Positions 35,940 to 45,265 of a DNA stretch of 64,000 nucleotides are shown here, one piece after another. Source of the DNA: CAWCUZ01 sp963798795 (GTDB lineage: Bacteria; Acidobacteriota; Vicinamibacteria; Vicinamibacterales; SCN-69-37). Position numbers and translations under genes: made by a program. The stretch covers positions 1-64,000 of the forward strand of contig CAWCUZ010000006.1 of the NCBI GenBank assembly GCA_963798795.1. Reading direction: 5' to 3'. Every line of letters begins with the position of its first letter. Positions within the stretch are counted from its first letter, which is position 1. The notes beneath the pieces are model-generated. The model did no database searches. It was not told the origin of the DNA and was given only the letters and a program-made list of their open reading frames with translations.

Positions 35940-37691
35940 TCAGCACCCGGGCATGCGGAACGCGCCGATGCGCGTCGAGTAGCTCGTCGCGTCCTTCTTG
36001 AAGTAGTCGCCGACGTACCAGATCGTGCAGTCGTCGCTCGGGTCGACGGCCGTCTGGGCGTAGTCCTCCCAGCGGAGCGTGTTCGTCTGCGCGGCCTGGC
36101 CCTCGACGAGCACGCGCTCGCGCAACGTGAGCTGGCCGGGCGGATCGCCGGCGAGCCGCCCGGCAAAGCGCTGTCCGGCGAAGTGTGGCGTGCCGCCGAA
36201 CGAATAGCCGATGCCGATGTTGCCTTTCCTGTCGATCGCCGGGCTGCCCATCCAGCGATAGAACGCATCCGGCGCGTACGTGCCCTGCTGGAACAGCGTC
36301 AGCTCGCGGTTGGCACCCACGCGCAGCTCGTACCACCGCACGCCGCCGCCGCCCGCAGCGGTGTCCACCGAGTGCACCGCGACGACCGATTCGTGCCCGT
36401 TCACCCGCCGGTAGACCAGCCGCGCCATGATCTTGTCGCCCTGCGCATCGAGGCCGCGATCCGTGTCCGGCTGCGGCACGCAGTTGGTGAGCTGTCCGTT
36501 GCACAGATAGTGATACGGCGCGACCGCGATCCGTTGCGGTCCCGTGAGCACCGTCTGTGCCGGGTCCTGCCAGTCGACGTGCAGCCGCCACGCGAAGATA
36601 GCCTCGTCCTGCATGACCTGCTTCAACTGCGTCCCGCCGCCGGCAATGACGATGTTCGGCGCGCCGGCCGGCGGCAGCGCCTTGCCGTCGAGATCGGCCT
36701 TGTTCAGGAAGTTCACATCGTCCACGATGACGCACTGCTCGGTGGCGGGCTCGCCCTTCAGCATGCGCAGGCGGTCGGCCACGCAGACGTGCTTCTGAAT
36801 CACGTCGTCGCCCGTACTGGTCGGGATGTAGTAGCCGTCGGGCCAGACGGCTGGACGTGGATAGTCGGGAAAGAGCGGCCGCAGGAACTCGTATCGATAG
36901 TACGAGCCCATCGGGTCCGGGCTCGTGCTCACCGCGTAGCACATCGAGTACGGACCCTGCGGTTGCGGTCCCCGGCCGCGCGGCCCGCCGGGCGCGCCGG
37001 CCCGTCCCGTTCGTCCCGCGCCGCGCTGCGCCCCCTGCGCGCGCGCGCCCTCGGCGTTCGGATCCGGAGGCGGTGGTGGTGGCGGCTCGAACAAGGCGGC
37101 CGCGGAGCCCGGCTGCCCGGCCATGCCGGGTGCGCTCACCTGAGCGGGGGCACCGCCCTTCGGCACGGCCGGCTGGTCGGGGCGCTCCGCCTCGCGCGAG
37201 AAAATCGGCATCACGACCAGCCACCGGTCGGCGAGCTGGTCGTAGCGCACGACGGCGTCGCCGTTGTCGCGCGCCTCGCACGTGCCGCCGAACCCGCGGA
37301 AAACGTTGTTCGTGTTCACGGGGCCGTAGAGCACCCGCCCGGATGTCTCGAAGCGCTTACCTTTCTTTGTGAAGATCGCCATGCGCGAGTTGACGATCTG
37401 CACGATGTGGTCCGGCCCGACGGCGAGGCTGTTATCGGACGGATTACGGAAACTGGCCGTGCCCTGCGGACCCTCGAAGCCGACGCCGAGTCCGTCGAAG
37501 CTTGCGGCGAGGTCGGCCGGCGCGCGCGAGCCCTGCCGGGTCTGCTCGACGGCCGCCCCGGCCGGCGGCACGGGCGGCGCGACATACGGCTCCGGCGGGG
37601 GCGCTCCGCGTTGCGCGTGCGCGGCGGCATGAGCGCCGGCGGCCACGGCAAGGGCGGAGACAGCGGCAACGATCAGGCGTCGAATCGGCAC
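35940..37691 (-). CDS. exported protein, unknown function, with Gly/Pro/Arg-rich insert
   Basis: GTG 37691 starts VPIRRLIVAAVSALAVAAGAHAAAHAQ, a signal peptide, giving 583 residues; ATG 37730 is an in-frame alternative. Conserved-looking parts are LGVGFEGPQGTASFRNPSDNSLAVGPDHIVQIVNSRMAIF, YDQLADRWLVVMPIFSRE, STSPDPMGSYYRYEF and GSPAIDRKGNIGIGYSFGG, which together resemble sialidase/BNR-like propellers without a clear catalytic set. A low-complexity insert (EPPPPPPPDPNAEGARAQ then RGAGRTGRAGAPGGPRGRG) interrupts the domain. The last residues are RIGAFRMPGC. It is divergent from the 2Fe-2S/molybdoenzyme pair at 37757. Confidence 0.75.
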   Translation of the reverse strand: MPIRRLIVAAVSALAVAAGAHAAAHAQRGAPPPEPYVAPPVPPAGAAVEQTRQGSRAPADLAASFDGLGVGFEGPQGTASFRNPSDNSLAVGPDHIVQIVNSRMAIFTKKGKRFETSGRVLYGPVNTNNVFRGFGGTCEARDNGDAVVRYDQLADRWLVVMPIFSREAERPDQPAVPKGGAPAQVSAPGMAGQPGSAAALFEPPPPPPPDPNAEGARAQGAQRGAGRTGRAGAPGGPRGRGPQPQGPYSMCYAVSTSPDPMGSYYRYEFLRPLFPDYPRPAVWPDGYYIPTSTGDDVIQKHVCVADRLRMLKGEPATEQCVIVDDVNFLNKADLDGKALPPAGAPNIVIAGGGTQLKQVMQDEAIFAWRLHVDWQDPAQTVLTGPQRIAVAPYHYLCNGQLTNCVPQPDTDRGLDAQGDKIMARLVYRRVNGHESVVAVHSVDTAAGGGGVRWYELRVGANRELTLFQQGTYAPDAFYRWMGSPAIDRKGNIGIGYSFGGTPHFAGQRFAGRLAGDPPGQLTLRERVLVEGQAAQTNTLRWEDYAQTAVDPSDDCTIWYVGDYFKKDATSYSTRIGAFRMPGC

Positions 37692-37756
37692 CTGGGGATT
37701 ATAGAGGGCCGGCGGTATACTGCTCGACATTCCCCTGAATCCAGAGGAGGCTCGCG

Positions 37757-38227
37757 ATGGCCATCGAATTGACGATCAACGGCAAACGCCAGCGCGTGGA
37801 CGTGCCGGAGGCGATGCCGTTGCTCTGGGTGCTGCGCGATACGCTCGGCATGACGGGAACCAAGTTCGGGTGCGGCCTCTCCGAGTGCGGCGCGTGCACG
37901 GTGCACGTCGACGGCCGCGCCGTGAAGTCGTGCGGTGTCGCCGTCGTGGAAGTGGCGGGCAAGCACATCACGACCATCGAAGGGCTGTCGGCGGACCGGA
38001 GCCATCCGGTTCAGCAGGCCTGGATGGACGAGGACGTGCCGCAGTGCGGCTACTGCCAGTCGGGGCAGATCATGGCCGCCGTCGCGCTGCTCTCGGGCAA
38101 TCCCACGCCGACCGACGCGGACATCGACCGCGCGATGCGCGGCAACATCTGCCGGTGCGGCACGTACGAGTCGATCCGGCGCGCCATCCACCGCGCCGCT
38201 GCCGTCCAGATGCGGGGTGGGCGATGA
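37757..38227 (+). CDS. iorA: (2Fe-2S)-binding subunit of a molybdenum hydroxylase (isoquinoline 1-oxidoreductase alpha-like)
   Basis: 156 residues, with GAGGAGG seven bases before the ATG. The plant-type [2Fe-2S] site uses Cys39, 44, 47 and 59 (KFGCGLSECGACTVH, VKSC). The second cluster uses Cys97, 100, 132 and 134 (PQCGYCQSGQ, GNICRCGTY). This is the small subunit of the xanthine-oxidase family of the two-subunit IorAB type, passing electrons from the Mo centre. It overlaps the large-subunit gene by four bases. The symbol is given by family only; the substrate is unknown. A paralogue lies at 56717-57196. Confidence 0.93.
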   Translation: MAIELTINGKRQRVDVPEAMPLLWVLRDTLGMTGTKFGCGLSECGACTVHVDGRAVKSCGVAVVEVAGKHITTIEGLSADRSHPVQQAWMDEDVPQCGYCQSGQIMAAVALLSGNPTPTDADIDRAMRGNICRCGTYESIRRAIHRAAAVQMRGGR

Positions 38228-40326
38228 GCGCGCGGCCCGCACTCGATCGTCGCCAGTTCCTGAAGATCGGCGCCGCCGGCACGGGCGGCCTGCTGGTCGC
38301 GTTCTACCTGCCGTCGCGGTTCGGCTCCGTCGCCCTCGAACCGGGCGAGTTGAACGCCTTCATCCACATCAGCCCTGACGACGAGGTGACGTTCTTCATT
38401 CACAAGGCGGAGATGGGCCAGGGCACGGTCACGTCGTTGTCGATGCTGCTGGCCGAGGAACTCGAGTGCGACTGGACGACGATCCGCACGGCGTTCGCGG
38501 GCGTGGATCCAAAGTTCGGCCGATCGCAGGGCGTCTACGGCAGCCAGAGCGTGCGCAGCTCGTGGACGTCGCTTCGGCGCGCCGGCGCGACCGCGCGCGA
38601 GATGCTCCTCCAGGCAGCCGCGAAGAAGTGGGGCGTCGACCCGTTGGCGTGCCGCGCCGAACGTGGCACCATCGTGCACGACCCGACGCACGCGCGCGTC
38701 CGCTATGGCGACGTCGCCGCGGCGGCTTCGCTGCTGCCGCCACCCGCGGCGCCGCCGCTCAAGGACCCGAAGGACTTCCGCATCATCGGCCGGCGGATCA
38801 AGCGCCTGGACACGCCCGCCAAGATCGACGGGTCGGCCGAGTTCGGGATCGACGTGCGAGTGCCGGACATGCTGTACGCGGTCATCGCGCGTTGTCCGGT
38901 GTTTGGCGGCAAGGTGGCCCGGTTCGATCCGGCCGCCGCGATGCAGGTGCCCGGCGTGCGCCACGTCGTGGAGGTCTCGACCGGCGTCGCCGTCGTCGCT
39001 GACAACACGTGGACGGCAATGGAAGGCCGGCGCGCGCTCGACGTCACCTGGGACGAGGGCCCGAACGCCGGGATCTCGAGCGACGGCCTGATGAAGCTGT
39101 TCGCCGAGATGACCGCCGAGCCGGGTGCGGAGGCTCGGCGCGTGGGCGACGCCGGGGCGGCGCTCGCCGGCGCCGCGAAGAAGATCGCAGCGGTGTATCA
39201 GGTGCCGTACCTGTCGCATACGCCGATGGAGCCGCTCAACTGCACGGCGCACGTCACGGCCGACACCTGCGAGGTGTGGGCGTCGACGCAGGGCCAGAGC
39301 GCGGCGCAGCAGATCGCCATGCAGGTGACCGGCTTCCCCGCCTCGCGGGTCACCATCCACACGCTCTACATGGGGGGCGGATTCGGCCGCCGGACGGCGC
39401 CCGATTACATCGGCGAAGCCGTCGAAGTGTCGAAGGCCGTCGGGGCGCCCGTCAAGCTCCAGTGGACACGCCCCGACGACACCAAGCACGACCGCTACCG
39501 ACCGGCGTCGTACGCGCGGTTCAGGGGCGGCGTGGACGCCCAGGGCTGGCCGGTGGTCTGGACCGCGAGCATCGCGTGCCCGTCGTTCAACGGTCCGCGT
39601 CCCGGCGTGGATCGCGCGGCGGTCGAAGGCGCGGCGGACCTGATGTACGCCATCCCCAACATCCTGGTCGAGTATCACAACCCCGACGCGCGCATCCCCA
39701 CGCACTACTGGCGCTCGGTCGGGTACTCGCAGAACACGTTCTTCACCGAGTCCTTTCTCGACGAGCTGGCGGCGGCGGGCGGCCTGGATCCCCTGGAGGT
39801 GAGACGCCGGCTGCTCGCGGAACACCCGCGCATGGGGGCCGCGCTGGAGCTGGCGGCCGGGAAGGCCGGCTGGGGCACGCCGCTGCCCGCGGGGCGCGGG
39901 CGCGGCCTGTCGGTGGTCGACAACATCGGCAGCTTCACGGCGCAGGTGGCGGAGGTCTCCGTCACGAACGGCGAGGTGCGCGTCCATCGCGTCGTGTGCG
40001 CGGTCGACTGCGGCCACGTCGTCAATCCCGCGATCATCGAACAGCAGATCGCGAGCGGCATCATCTACGGACTGTCGGCCGCACTGAAGGGCGCGATCAC
40101 GATCGAGGGCGGGCGCGTCAACGAGTCGAGCTTCAGCAGCTACGACGTAATCCGGATGAGCGAGGCGCCGGTCGTCGAGGTCCACATCGTGCCGAGCCAG
40201 GAGAACCCGGGCGGCATCGGCGAAGCGTCGGTGCCCGGCATTGCACCGGCCGTGGCCAATGCGATTTTCGCCGCGACGGGAAGGAGAGTGCGGAGACTGC
40301 CGATCAGGAGTGAAGAGCTCGTGTAG
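38224..40326 (+). CDS. iorB: xanthine dehydrogenase family molybdopterin-binding subunit (IorB-like)
   Basis: ATG 38224 overlaps the small-subunit stop and gives 700 residues. A Tat signal (LDRRQFLKIGAAGTGGLLVAFYLP) indicates export of the folded complex. Mo-cofactor motifs include KAEMGQGTVTSLSMLLAEEL, VPYLSHTPMEPLNCTAHV, the GGGFGRR dinucleotide-binding turn and the C-terminal NPGGIGEASVPGIAPAVANAIF, whose Glu is the expected catalytic base. Family members hydroxylate N-heterocycles or oxidise aldehydes. No maturation or cytochrome gene follows, unlike the second copy at 54070-57196. Confidence 0.93.
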   Translation: MSARPALDRRQFLKIGAAGTGGLLVAFYLPSRFGSVALEPGELNAFIHISPDDEVTFFIHKAEMGQGTVTSLSMLLAEELECDWTTIRTAFAGVDPKFGRSQGVYGSQSVRSSWTSLRRAGATAREMLLQAAAKKWGVDPLACRAERGTIVHDPTHARVRYGDVAAAASLLPPPAAPPLKDPKDFRIIGRRIKRLDTPAKIDGSAEFGIDVRVPDMLYAVIARCPVFGGKVARFDPAAAMQVPGVRHVVEVSTGVAVVADNTWTAMEGRRALDVTWDEGPNAGISSDGLMKLFAEMTAEPGAEARRVGDAGAALAGAAKKIAAVYQVPYLSHTPMEPLNCTAHVTADTCEVWASTQGQSAAQQIAMQVTGFPASRVTIHTLYMGGGFGRRTAPDYIGEAVEVSKAVGAPVKLQWTRPDDTKHDRYRPASYARFRGGVDAQGWPVVWTASIACPSFNGPRPGVDRAAVEGAADLMYAIPNILVEYHNPDARIPTHYWRSVGYSQNTFFTESFLDELAAAGGLDPLEVRRRLLAEHPRMGAALELAAGKAGWGTPLPAGRGRGLSVVDNIGSFTAQVAEVSVTNGEVRVHRVVCAVDCGHVVNPAIIEQQIASGIIYGLSAALKGAITIEGGRVNESSFSSYDVIRMSEAPVVEVHIVPSQENPGGIGEASVPGIAPAVANAIFAATGRRVRRLPIRSEELV

Positions 40327-40328
40327 GG

Positions 40329-40964
40329 CTAGTTCCTCCTGGCCACCAGTACCCCGTCCCGAATCGGCACGATGCTGGCGGTCCAGTGCGGATCGCGGGT
40401 GACGAGACGCGTGAATGCCCGGATCGCCTCGGTCTGTTCCGACCGGTCGGCCTGGTCGAAGATGCGGCCGCTCCAGAGCAGGTTGTCGACGATCATCAGG
40501 CCGCCGGGCCGCAGGCGGGAAGCGATCACGGGAAGCGACGCCGGATAGCCGGCCTTGTCGATATCATTGAAGATGACGTCGAACGGCCCCTTCGCCTCGC
40601 GCAGGGCGGCCACCGCCTCGCCGACGTTGAACCTGACGAGGCCGCTCACGCCGAGCGTCGACAGATGCGTACGCGCACGCTGCGACAACTCCTCGTCCCA
40701 GACCGTGTGGTGGACCGCCCCGCCGCCGTTGTCGCGGACAGCGAGCGCGAACCACGCGGTCGAATAGCCGAACCCGGAGCCCAGCTCGAACACGGAGCGC
40801 GCGCCGACGAGCCGCGTCAGCAGGTAGCACAACTGGCCGCAGGCCGGTCCGATGATCGGGAAGTCGGTGCGCGCGGCCTCGGCCTCCATCGCCTGCAGTT
40901 CGGCCGGGCGCGGCGGCACGAGACCGTCGAGGTAGGCGGGGAGATCGGGGTGGAGGAGGGACAT
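40329..40964 (-). CDS. class I SAM-dependent O-methyltransferase
   Basis: The start at ATG 40964 (MSLLHPDLPAYLDGLVPPRP) gives 211 residues. SAM-binding motif I is SVFELGSGFGYSTAWFALAV. The caffeoyl-CoA/catechol O-methyltransferase-like acidic set is seen in FDVIFNDIDKAGYPASLPVI and GGLMIVDNLLWSGRI, which bind a divalent metal. The N-terminal helix and IIGPACGQLCYLL fit the family. It converges on the molybdoenzyme gene with two bases between the stops. The substrate is unknown. Confidence 0.9.
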   Translation of the reverse strand: MSLLHPDLPAYLDGLVPPRPAELQAMEAEAARTDFPIIGPACGQLCYLLTRLVGARSVFELGSGFGYSTAWFALAVRDNGGGAVHHTVWDEELSQRARTHLSTLGVSGLVRFNVGEAVAALREAKGPFDVIFNDIDKAGYPASLPVIASRLRPGGLMIVDNLLWSGRIFDQADRSEQTEAIRAFTRLVTRDPHWTASIVPIRDGVLVARRN

Positions 40965-40980
40965 GGGCGTTGGGGTCAAC

Positions 40981-41005
40981 GGGGTCAGACCTGAGGTCTG
41001 ACCCC
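40981..41005. repeat. perfect 25-base palindrome (GGGGTCAGACCT arms)
   Basis: Arms GGGGTCAGACCT and AGGTCTGACCCC surround a single central base, four bases before the stop of the SGNH hydrolase gene and upstream of the methyltransferase. The GGGGTCAGACC family is a common dispersed palindrome. It could also end SGNH transcription, as a T-poor hairpin. Confidence 0.75.
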
Positions 41006-41008
41006 TCA

Positions 41009-41866
41009 TTATTGAACATCCATCTGGGCGCAACTCGACTGCGGCAATGGCGCCGATCCGCTGGTCGCCGCCGCATAGGTCAGCTCGGCCAGGTGTGCGT
41101 AGCCGGCGTCGTTGGGATGGAACCCATCCTCCGAATAGATGCCGGAGTCGTACACGGCCGGATCGCACATCAGGTCGATGACAAGCACGCCCTCCGAGGC
41201 GAGCGCGTTCACCTCGCGCGTGAAGGCGACAGCCGTCTGCTGGAGGCGTCGCTGGCGGTCGGAGCTGGATTCGTGCGCGTACGGCAGCGCGCCGAGGTTC
41301 GGCAGGTTGAACACGACGATCCGCACGCGCGACGACCGGCCCCTGATGGTTCCGATCACCGCGTCGAGGTCGCGGCCGAAGTCGGCCGCGCGCGCCAGGA
41401 TCCAGGCGTCGGGACCGCCTTCGTCGAGATCGGCATCGATCGCGCTCACCACCGTGTTCACGTCGTTGCCGCCGGCGAACAGCGTCACGAGCGTGGCGTT
41501 GGCCTGGACGAACGGGGCTTCCCGCTCCAGGATGTTCGTCGTCGTCTGCCCGAGCGCCCTGGCGATCGACTCGAAGGCCGGGCTGAGCACCACGCCGGGA
41601 ATGCCGAGATTCAGCAGCGCCACGTTCTTTCCATCGTCCTCGAGCCGCCGGGCCGTGACCGGGACGAAGCCTCGGCCGTCGGGACATGGATTGAACGGCA
41701 CGCAGGGTTTGGTCGACCCGACGCCAATCGATTCGCTGGCGCCGAGCGCCGTGTAGTTGACGTCCCGCGGACCGACCGGCGTCGGGTCCGGGTCCAGGGG
41801 CGACTGCACGACGTCACAGGCGGCCAGCGGCACGATCGTACACAGCACAACGACGAACTTTCGCAT
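41009..41866 (-). CDS. SGNH/GDSL-family lipase/esterase, lipoprotein
   Basis: From ATG 41866 the protein has 285 residues with a lipoprotein signal (MRKFVVVLCTIVPLAAC). SGNH blocks: I as ALGASESIGVG with Ser in GASES, II with Gly in NLGIPGVV, III as FAGGNDVNTV with Asn, and V as EDGFHPNDAGY with the Asp-x-x-His pair. It probably removes acetyl or other acyl groups outside the inner membrane. It stands alone between palindromes; the open frame upstream to 42025 lacks a signal and is not used. Confidence 0.92.
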   Translation of the reverse strand: MRKFVVVLCTIVPLAACDVVQSPLDPDPTPVGPRDVNYTALGASESIGVGSTKPCVPFNPCPDGRGFVPVTARRLEDDGKNVALLNLGIPGVVLSPAFESIARALGQTTTNILEREAPFVQANATLVTLFAGGNDVNTVVSAIDADLDEGGPDAWILARAADFGRDLDAVIGTIRGRSSRVRIVVFNLPNLGALPYAHESSSDRQRRLQQTAVAFTREVNALASEGVLVIDLMCDPAVYDSGIYSEDGFHPNDAGYAHLAELTYAAATSGSAPLPQSSCAQMDVQ

Positions 41867-42021
41867 AGGGATTCGGAGATCTGGTGATTTGGAGACCTGA
41901 GGTTTGAGCGGCGACTTCGAGAGTACGGGAACCCCGTCACTATACCAGCCGGAGTGACCGCGTTGCCGCGCGGAGCGACGTTCACGGCGCGACACGGACC
42001 TGGCGGACGGCCCGGCGGACT

Positions 42022-43363
42022 TCATCGGCCGGGCCGGAACGTGATCCGGCCCGGCCCCCGCGAGACCACCACGATGCCCGTCGTCACGAGCACGACGAGC
42101 ATGCCGCCGCCGCCCAGGGCGAGCCGCGGCTGCGTTCCGACCATGATCGCCAGGATCGCGACGTACAGCAACACGGTCAGCGCGGGCAAGACCGGCGCGC
42201 CGGGCACGCGGAACGGACGATCGAGATCGGGACGCCGGGCACGGAGGCGAAAGTATCCGACCAGCACCATGGTGTCGACCGAAATGGCCACCATCATCAT
42301 GAAGTTCAGCAGAAACTCGAAGGCACCGGTGAGCGCCAGGGCGCCGATCCAGATCGCGATGACCATGAGGGCGGTTCCCGGCGTGCCGTTCCGATCGACC
42401 GACGCGAGCCGCCGCGGCGCGAGCCCGTCGCCGGCCAGGCCGTACGCCACGCGCGGCATGCCGAGAAAGTTCACGTTCAGGCTGCTGACGAGGATCAGCA
42501 GGCCGGCCACGACGACGACGGTGCCGGCGGCGCTGCCGAACACGGCGGCGATGGCGTCCTGCGCGACCGCGGGCGAACCGGCCATCTCGGCCGGCGTGAG
42601 CGCCGCCAGGAGCGCGACGTTCATGAGGAGATAGAGCACCGCGACCGCCAATGCGCCGCCGACGAGAATGCGCGGCAGCGAGCGGCCCGGATCGCGCACT
42701 TCTTCAGCGAGCTTGGCCGCGTCCTCCCAGCCGTAGTACGCGAACGCGACCGCCTGGTACGCGAGGGCGAATCCCAGCAGACTGACGCTCGGTCCGGCTG
42801 TGGCGCGCGCGGCGAACCCGGCCATGTCGCCGGCCCAGATTCCCGCGCCCGCGATGAGCAGAATGACGAGCGCCTTCACGAAGGTCGTGACGTTCTGGAA
42901 CCCGATGCTCGCGCGGAGGCCCCGCGTGTGCAGAACGTAGAACGCGAGTACCGACGGCGCCGGCGAGGATCGGCACGTTGCCTCGTCCAGCCAGGATGCG
43001 GATGTACTCCGCGATCACGACCGCCTTGGCCGCGCCCGAAAAGCCGCGCGTCACCAGCAGCTCGGACCAGCCGGCCACGAACCCCATCACCGGCCCCCAG
43101 GCCTCGCGCGCGTACACGAACTTGCCGCCGGCGCGCGGCAGGGCCGCCGCCATCTCGGCGAGCACCAGCGTGCTCAGGCCGGCCATCACCCCACCGAGGG
43201 CCCACATGGCCAGAATGAGCCAGGGGCTGCCAAGGTATCCGGCAATGAGGCCCGGCGTCCGCAGGATCCCGACGCCAATCACGATGCCGACCGTGACGGC
43301 GAGGCCGTCGCGGACGGTCAGCACGCGATGCAGAGCGGGGGGCCCGGACGGTTCAGCGTTCAA
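42022..43363 (-). CDS. APC-family amino acid permease (one frame break near 42955)
   Basis: The N-terminal segment (MNAEPSGPPALHRVLTVRDGLAVTVGIVIGVGILRTPGLIAG) has the APC signature of the first helix and continues to GNVPILAGA. The frame then changes, and the continuation SVLAFYVLHTRGLRASIGFQNVTTFVKALVI joins the second segment, which carries the remaining helices and ends ITFRPGR. The restored length is about 446 residues with 12 helices. ALAYQAVAFAYYGWEDAAKLAEEVRDPGRSLPR is the conserved helix 6 and following loop. It imports or exchanges amino acids or amines. One base appears to be missing or added in GGCGCC. Confidence 0.88.
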
Positions 43364-43435
43364 GGTTCAGGGTTCGGTTCCCGGTTCAGGGTTCAAGGCT
43401 CGGTTCCGTGTCCGGGGCTCCGTTCCGGGTTCGCC
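43350..43435. repeat. GGTTCAGGGTTC short-repeat tract
   Basis: GTTCAAGGTTCAGGGTTCGG and similar units lie between the permease start and the DUF1697 gene. They run into the 3' end of DUF1697, where they encode the atypical last residues NPERSPGHGTEP and the stop. Confidence 0.7.
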
Positions 43436-43962
43436 GCCGCGGCGAGCCTGAGGACCGTGTTCCAGTTGCGCGCGGTGCCGCTCGTGCCAAGGGTGCGGTC
43501 GATGACGGCGTTCGTGAGCTTGGACTGGCCCTGGCCGTCCGGGTACACGAAGTAGGCCTCGCGGCTGGCGGCGCGCACGCGCTCAGGACCGCGGATCGCC
43601 GCCCGCAGGGCTTCCACCCGGCGCGTGTTCAGCATCCGTTTGAACACCATGAGCACGAGGCGGGCCGGGTCGCGTTCCGCTTGGGGCGGAAACGGATTGC
43701 GGCCGATGATGGCCGACCACTGGGCCGCGGTGCGGACGAAGAACGCGATCTCGCGCCCGAGTCGCTTTGCCGCCTCGGCTTCGAGGAGCCGCTCGAGCTC
43801 GGCGGGTGTGCGTCCGCTGCTGTGAAAGACGAGGTTGCCGCTCTGCAGCAGCGTCTGCGGATGCTCGAGTCCCAGTCCCGCTGCCATGGCGCGCACGTCG
43901 GCCATCGCGACCAGGTGATGGCCGCCGACATTGATCCCGCGCAGCAGCGCGATATGGGTCAT
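43393..43962 (-). CDS. DUF1697 domain-containing protein
   Basis: ATG 43962 starts MTHIALLRGINVGGHHLVAMADVRAMAAGLGLEHPQTLLQSGNLVF, the DUF1697 signature. RTAAQWSAIIGRNPFPPQAERDP and EAYFVYPDGQGQSKLTNAVIDRTLGTSGTARNWNTVLRL complete the family pattern. The protein has 189 residues. Function is unknown. The final twelve residues come from a repeat tract. Confidence 0.92.
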   Translation of the reverse strand: MTHIALLRGINVGGHHLVAMADVRAMAAGLGLEHPQTLLQSGNLVFHSSGRTPAELERLLEAEAAKRLGREIAFFVRTAAQWSAIIGRNPFPPQAERDPARLVLMVFKRMLNTRRVEALRAAIRGPERVRAASREAYFVYPDGQGQSKLTNAVIDRTLGTSGTARNWNTVLRLAAAANPERSPGHGTEP

Positions 43963-44003
43963 CTCGCGTCGAGACTGGAGACGCGAGATTGTACCGCCCC
44001 GGG

Positions 44004-44456
44004 CTATCGTTTCTGCATCGCGCCTTTTTCGATGGGCAGTCCTTTCCCCAGCCATGCCGGAAAACCGCCGGTCAGCGCCCGCGCCGGCACTCCTCGGCCG
44101 ATGAGCTGGCGCGCGGCCTCCGCGCTCGTGTGTTCGGCCGGGCACGAGCAGTACGTGACGATGGGGCGGTCCTTTGCCGCGCGCCGGATCTCATCCGCGC
44201 GCGCGGCGACCTCAGCCAGCGGCACGTTGATCGCGCCCGGGATGTGGCCGCTCTGGAACGTGTCCACGTCGCGCACGTCGACGACGAGCACGGCGTTGCC
44301 GTACGCGTGCAGGGTGTCGACCGAAATCCTGGGCACGGCAGGCGTCTGCCGAACACGTGGCGGCCGGACCCCGGCGACGACCGGAACCGGCGCCACGGTG
44401 TGCGCCACGCCGAAAATCCAACCCAGCGAGAGACCAATCCGGACGAGTGCAACCAT
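44004..44456 (-). CDS. exported rhodanese-like domain protein
   Basis: 150 residues. The N-terminal hydrophobic stretch (LVRIGLSLGWIFGVAHTVAPVPVVA) may be a signal or anchor. The rhodanese domain shows VLVVDVRDVDTFQSGHIPGAINVPL and the active loop IVTYCSCPAEHTSAEAARQL, with Cys103 as the expected sulfur carrier and Cys105 unusual beside it. LTGGFPAWLGKGLPIE is the usual end. It probably transfers sulfur or acts on persulfides or phosphates in the periplasm. Confidence 0.9.
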   Translation of the reverse strand: MVALVRIGLSLGWIFGVAHTVAPVPVVAGVRPPRVRQTPAVPRISVDTLHAYGNAVLVVDVRDVDTFQSGHIPGAINVPLAEVAARADEIRRAAKDRPIVTYCSCPAEHTSAEAARQLIGRGVPARALTGGFPAWLGKGLPIEKGAMQKR

Positions 44457-44592
44457 GTTCGAGGTCCTCCGTGGAGGACGGGTCCTTCAGGATCCGGGCC
44501 AGGGCGAATCCCGAGCGATTTCAACGAGAGAGTCTGGCGCGTTGCAGAAACCGATCGCTGCGCGGGGCCCGCGACGCGGCAGAATCTGCCAC

Positions 44593-45201
44593 ATGACGCC
44601 ACGGTTCTTCGCTTCAGCGGTCGAATGGCGGCGGTGGCTGACGAAGAACCACCGGCGCGCGGACGAGGTCTGGGTCGGGTTCCACAAGCGCGCCTCTGGC
44701 CGGCCGAGCATGACCTGGCCCGAATCGGTCGACGAGGCATTGTGCGTCGGCTGGATTGACGGCGTACGCCGCACCGTCGATGAGCGCAGCTATGCCATCC
44801 GGTTCACGCCTCGGCGGCCCGGCAGTACGTGGAGCCTGATCAACGTGCGGAAGATGGCCGAGCTCACGCGCCAGCGCCGCGTGCGCGCCGCCGGTCGGCG
44901 CGCATTCGAGCGCCGCAAGCCGGACAAGACGGGCGTCTACAGCTTCGAACGACGGCGCAAGGCCAGGCTCCCTGCAGGCTATCGTGCGCGGCTGAAGGCC
45001 CATCTGCCCGCGTGGACGTTCTACCAGTCGCAGCCGCCGTGGTACCGCCGCACGACGACATGGTGGATCGTGAGCGCAACGAAGGAAGAGACGCGAATGA
45101 AGCGGCTCGACACGCTCATCGCGGACTCGGCCGCGGGCCGGCGCATCGGACCGCTCGCGCGGCGTGCGCCGGGGCGATCGGTCACCGGCCGCGGAACATG
45201 A
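44593..45201 (+). CDS. YdeI/OmpD-associated family protein
   Basis: From ATG 44593 the protein has 202 residues. It shows the YdeI pattern: FASAVEWRRWLTKNHRRADEVWVGFHKRASGRPSMTWPESVDEALCVGWIDGVRRTVDERSYAIRFTPRRPGSTWSLINVRKMAEL, followed by FYQSQPPWYRRTTTWWIVSATKEETRMKRLDTLI. Some members protect against bacteriocins or stress; the biochemical role is unknown. The long open frame upstream (from 43408) is antisense to real genes. Confidence 0.92.
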   Translation: MTPRFFASAVEWRRWLTKNHRRADEVWVGFHKRASGRPSMTWPESVDEALCVGWIDGVRRTVDERSYAIRFTPRRPGSTWSLINVRKMAELTRQRRVRAAGRRAFERRKPDKTGVYSFERRRKARLPAGYRARLKAHLPAWTFYQSQPPWYRRTTTWWIVSATKEETRMKRLDTLIADSAAGRRIGPLARRAPGRSVTGRGT

Positions 45202-45265
45202 AAGACACCGCGCCGACGAGGCACAGGCCGGCCCAGATGAAATCGAGTCGCAGCGACGGCGTCAT
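45182..45265 (-). CDS. possible 27-residue membrane peptide
   Basis: From ATG 45265 the frame reads MTPSLRLDFIWAGLCLVGAV then SFMFRGR. A single hydrophobic helix is followed by a basic end. Composition is unlike an antisense shadow (Phe, Trp, Ile-rich), but there is no other support. It overlaps the end of the YdeI-like gene. Confidence 0.35.
   Translation of the reverse strand: MTPSLRLDFIWAGLCLVGAVSFMFRGR

Noticed and set aside
35929..37281. A second minus-strand protein of 450 codons overlapping the exported protein
   Set aside because: It is another frame of the same strand with Arg-rich composition; the 35940 frame has the signal peptide and conserved-looking motifs.
38050..40185. Minus-strand open frame of 711 codons
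   Set aside because: Antisense to the first iorB gene, with shadow composition.
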